Assembly: GCA_019671005.1 (NCBI GenBank)
Contig: CM033721.1
Coordinates: 53,078,364 to 53,142,363, forward strand
Direction: 5' to 3'
Source of the DNA: Hibiscus mutabilis
Lineage: Eukaryota > Streptophyta > Magnoliopsida > Malvales > Malvaceae
Length of the DNA: 64,000 nt
Part shown: piece by piece, positions 60,353 to 64,000 of the stretch
Layout of the letters: every line of letters starts with the position of its first letter
How positions within the stretch are numbered: the stretch's first letter is position 1
The notes under the pieces: generated by a model
What the model saw: the letters and a program-made list of their open reading frames with translations, nothing else
Databases searched by the model: none
What the model was told of the DNA's origin: nothing
Program-made: the position numbers and the translations under genes

Positions 60353-62289
60353 CAATCCAAGCAAGCTAGCAAATTGTCTTGTATGGCTATCCCCTTGTTC
60401 TTAGCCTTTGAATGATTTCCTTTTTCTTCCTCCAACAAGTTCAAAGCTGGTTCTAAAACATTATACAAGCATATGCATATTAAAACAAGTCTTACATGAC
60501 CATTCAAGCAAGGCAATATTGCTAGTACTTATCATACACAATTCTGGCAGCAAGATTATGCTCATATAAGTACAATTCAATCAACATTTCATTAAAAAAA
60601 ACTAGGCAAAATTCATTTATCCCAAACTGTTACAAAACAATTTCCAACTAACTTAAGTGATGCTGCCTGGCAGCTTGCACACTACATGCTTAAACAGGCA
60701 TATCTTTCAATTCCTACATCGGAATTTCAATTAATTTATACCATTGGAAAGATAAAAAATTGTATTTAAAATCATAATAGGCTTGCATTTTATTTCTTAG
60801 CCAATTAATACATTTTATTGTTCAAAGACAAGGCATTTTACATTGCCTATCAGTTTACACTGTCCAGCTATTTCCATTTACAGTTTCCAGTATAGGACCC
60901 AGTTTTCAGTTCAGTTTTCACCTAATGAAAGTAGACATACTAAGGATCATGTCATTAAAATTTCAGCCCTGAATTTGATCTCTACAATTTTTGGTGAATT
61001 TTCAAAGTGACTGCCCAGAACAGAGCAATTTTGGGCAATTAACTCTAGGTTGCAATTCTAGTTCTTTATTTCATTCTAGCAAGGTCCTATCATGACAATT
61101 TCATTAATAAACATGTTCATACATATTTAGACCATCATAATTCACCTAAAATGTTCTCAAAACAGGGCATAGTCATTTTGAACCTAGTTTAATCCATTTG
61201 ATCACAATTACTCATCAATTCATCAACTAGGCAGTCCATTACCTAATTTACTAGTTCAATTAGGTGTAGTCATTTTTACAGAAAGTTACCAATTCAATTA
61301 AATATCCATTTTACCTATTAACATGTTCAAAACAGAGTTTTAAGCTCATTTAGCATGCTTACACAATTTTTCAATCAAAATAGTCCCCTAATCTAAATTG
61401 TTTTGAACCATGTTCATGTTTCTAAATTTTCCAGCAATTACACATGAGTTTCACCAGCCATTTGATTTCTAGCAATCAATTTCCAGATTCTAATTGCACA
61501 TAGGATGACCTTAACACATAAAGAAGTCATCTAATTCATCAATACAACCAAGAACATCATCAAACAATCATTCAATCAATCTATAACATGTTCATCACAT
61601 TTTCCAGCATCTATCCACTTCAATTCACATTTTCATTTCAATTCAAACAATTCAAACATGAAATTTACAAAGGAAACAAGCTATCTAGATTTAATTTGGA
61701 GCTAATTCAAGGTTGTAGGACATGGATTCAAGCTTTCTCCCTCAAGCTTTTCTTTCTCTCCTTTTTCTCTGTTCTATTCGGCTAGATTGGATAATGGAGA
61801 AGATGACAACATCTAATCCATGTTATTGGATTTGTGCAAACTCTAAAATGTCCCTTAATTAGTTCTTAGTATTAACTTAATCAAGGGAATTTAAGAGATG
61901 TAGGAATTTTAGCATGCATTCCTTTAGCTTGTTAGAATTTACAAGTTGGTCACCTTAATTTGGTCGCTTGTTCTTTCATCCATTCAATTAGACCCTTGTC
62001 TAATCAATTTAGCTTAATTTCTAGATTCAATTAAGCTATCAACTTAAGCATTTGATTTCAATACTTCTAGGCTAGGATTTAGGGTGTTACATGACAAATG
62101 TGTTGAAAATAATTGCAGAGTTATTTAATGATTTTATTGAATAGTGGATTTAATCGAACGCTTTTAGTTTAGTTGAGTGTGTTTTAAAATTTGATTTTTG
62201 GTGACAATTTTGTAAAAGATTTTAGTGACTAAAATTAAAAGGAATACTATCTAAGAATCTTTAAGGAGCAAATGGGTCATTGGAATTTT

Positions 62290-63340
62290 AATTAACATTT
62301 CTTGAGTTTAAACCAACTGTTGAGATATTTGATTTTGATATAACTTAAAGAAAAATATTTTTGGACTTAAACTAATTTGCAAAAATATTTCAAAAGCCCA
62401 TAAACTTGAAAATATATTTGAAATGTTTTCAAAGGGATTTTGTCATGTTTTAAATGATTTTAAAAAGCCAAATTGTCAAAAACAGGCTCTGAGTACCGAT
62501 ACAGTTTTGCCTGTACTGATACCCAAAAGAGCCTGTACCAGTATGAATTTCTGAGTACCGATATGCCCCTTTGTCCCCTAGTTTTGGCAAATTCTAGTAG
62601 TCAAATTGAGTACCGATATGGCCTCAAACGTACCGATAATCTAGGGTGCGTACCGATACCTCTGTATCGTGTACCGATACCCCTATGTATTAAATGCTCC
62701 AACAACTATTTCTTCTTTGAGATAGGTACTGATACCAGTCCTCGCGTACCGATACCGATGAGCCCAAAACTACATTTAAGGTTAGAATTGAAGTCCCCGA
62801 CGACTCTTAACATCCCCAACGACTAGTAACAGTCATGAAGCCATTAGAAGGTTTAAAAGACCTCTCCAAGCATCCATGAAAAAAACCCTACTACCAACAT
62901 TCAATTATAGAGAGTGTTTTAGAGCTTAATTTTGTCATATTTCTTTGTAGAACACACTTATGAGCTCAATTTTCATATATGCTCAAGTGCTAGGTTTTGG
63001 GTGAGTGCTTAGAATTGCAAACATATAAGCCTTAAGAGGTTTTCCTAGTTTTCTCATTTATTTTCTCTTTGTAAGAGAGTTTTGTAAAGCTTTAGGGTAC
63101 AAGCTTTAAGGTTGTAAGGGTTTTTCTTGAGCTCGGGAAAAAGAAAAGAAATTCAATAGTGAATTTGGGAAAATACTTAGTGGTGTGATAAGGTAGTGGA
63201 TGTAGACTTTGGATAGAAAGTCAAACCACTATAAATCCTTGTGTAATTTTTTAATTTCCTATTACTTCCACCAATATCACTCAAAAACTAATTCACCCCC
63301 TCTTGGCATTCGGTTGATCATTCAAGCAGCCCAACAATTG
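62290..63340 (+). repeat. Copia (Sire-like) LTR, left edge unclear
   Basis: It contains a dense cluster of gtaccgatac motifs (62490-62760) and a tail (ttccaccaatatcactc, aattcaccccctcttggc) close to the remnant at 18593-19075. A degenerate primer-site-like ttgattttagaga follows at about 63340, then the gag ORF. The 62473-62826 open frame is an artefact of the repeated motif. Confidence 0.55.
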
Positions 63341-63424
63341 ATTTTAGAGATTCCTCTCTACATCAAATTAACATCCTAAAGTTGATAATTAAGGTGCTCA
63401 ACCTTTCTACATCAACCAGAGTTC

Positions 63425-64000
63425 ATGGTGCAATCCATCGACAAGCCTTCTTACTTTGACCGTGCCAACTACTCCTATTGGAAGAATATGATGATGTTTT
63501 TCTTGAAAGCCAAAGGTTACCGTCTTTGGGATATCGTTCTTGATGGTCCGTTCGTTCCACAAAGAAGCAATGTAGAATGGAGTGCGGAAGATTGCAAGAA
63601 GATGGAGCTCGATGCAAAGACCTTGCACATTCTCTTTTCTGCACTTAGCCTGAAAGAATATTCTTGTCTTTTCTTGTGGGAGTGCCAAGGAAATTTGGGA
63701 CAAGCTTGAAGGAACCAATGAAGTCAAGGAGACCAAGATTGGTATTCTCAACTTTGAGTACGAGAACTTCAAGATGGACCCGAATGAAGACATCAAAGCT
63801 ATTTGCGATCGGTTCTCCACCATTGTGAATGTGCTTAAGGGATTTGGAGAGATAATTCTAGAGGACAAGCTTGTGAGGAAGGTTTATACCCACTTCCTGA
63901 CTCATGGGATTCCAAGAAGTCCGCAATCATAGAAGCAAAGAATTTGAAGGAGCTCAAGCCTGACGATCTTATGGGATCTTTTCTCACCCATGAGATAATG
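63425..64000 (+). pseudogene. Copia gag with two frameshifts, truncated by the window
   Basis: It starts at 63425 with gag motif FDRANYSYWKNMMMFFLKAK, continues LWDIVLDGPFVPQ and LHILFSALSLKEYS, then shifts near 63670 to AKEIWDKLEGTNEVKETKIG and MDPNEDIKAICDRFSTIVNV. It shifts again near 63900 to AIIEAKNLKELKPDDLMGSF. These are the blocks of plant Sire/Maximus-type copia gag. It belongs with the LTR just upstream. Confidence 0.85.

Larger units (their letters stand above)
52358..62091 (+). mobile_element. Large solo LTR (LTR C, about 4 kb) holding nested elements
   Basis: The left end is tgtaacactccctacccggg (52358) and the right end tagggtgttaca (62091), the terminal form of Tekay-like gypsy LTRs. 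Flanks tgacc (52353-52357) and tgaca (62092-62096) match at 4 of 5. Removing element B and its duplication leaves about 3967 bp. No primer site, gag or pol belongs to it, so it is read as a solo LTR formed by LTR-LTR recombination. Open frames within are not genes. Confidence 0.6.

Noticed and set aside
62473..62826. 117-codon ORF
   Set aside because: Created by repeated gtaccgatac motifs in an LTR; the peptide is repetitive and has no homologue I recognise.

Overview
The window is nuclear DNA of a flowering plant, most likely a eudicot. It holds two multi-exon genes with GT-AG introns, and the rest is built mainly from plant-type LTR retrotransposons (Ty1/copia and chromodomain Ty3/gypsy), hAT-, MULE- and CACTA-like DNA elements and AT-rich spacer. 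There are no operons, tRNA or rRNA genes, or CRISPR arrays. I could not fix the species.

Layout. 1-1160: array of a 172-bp tandem repeat. 2000-10255: ten-exon gene for an APD1-4-type membrane RING E3 ubiquitin ligase. Its intron 6 has grown to 5.8 kb by transposon insertion and a tandem duplication, and its RING exon is broken by a stop codon and a frameshift. 10771-20071: a 9.3-kb unit with about 300-bp inverted ends and a 9-bp target duplication (MULE-like), holding a copia-LTR remnant that itself holds a 6.6-kb gypsy element. 20543-21196: hAT-like MITE. 21477-36202: 27-exon symplekin gene (mRNA 3'-end processing scaffold) with a young copia element in intron 9, a 43-bp insertion at the exon 5 donor and a one-base deletion in exon 6.

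35471-37520: two CACTA-like MITEs with telomere-like interiors. 37635-50119: a small LTR retrotransposon that carries pieces of an HSP70 gene, split exactly within the HSP70 sequence by a 10.2-kb chromovirus (39090-49303). 52358-62091: a large solo LTR (C) holding a short non-autonomous LTR element (B), whose 5' LTR was invaded twice by a related family (A). One of those invaders is integrated with its two LTRs in inverted orientation. 62290-64000: a copia LTR followed by a decayed gag running off the window.

Target-site duplications and LTR boundaries could be read by eye for almost every layer, so the order of insertions can be reconstructed. Only the two host genes have a likely cellular role: protein ubiquitination at endomembranes, and pre-mRNA cleavage and polyadenylation. 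Both copies carry lesions as read here, so pseudogenisation, or local assembly error for the one-base event, must be considered.
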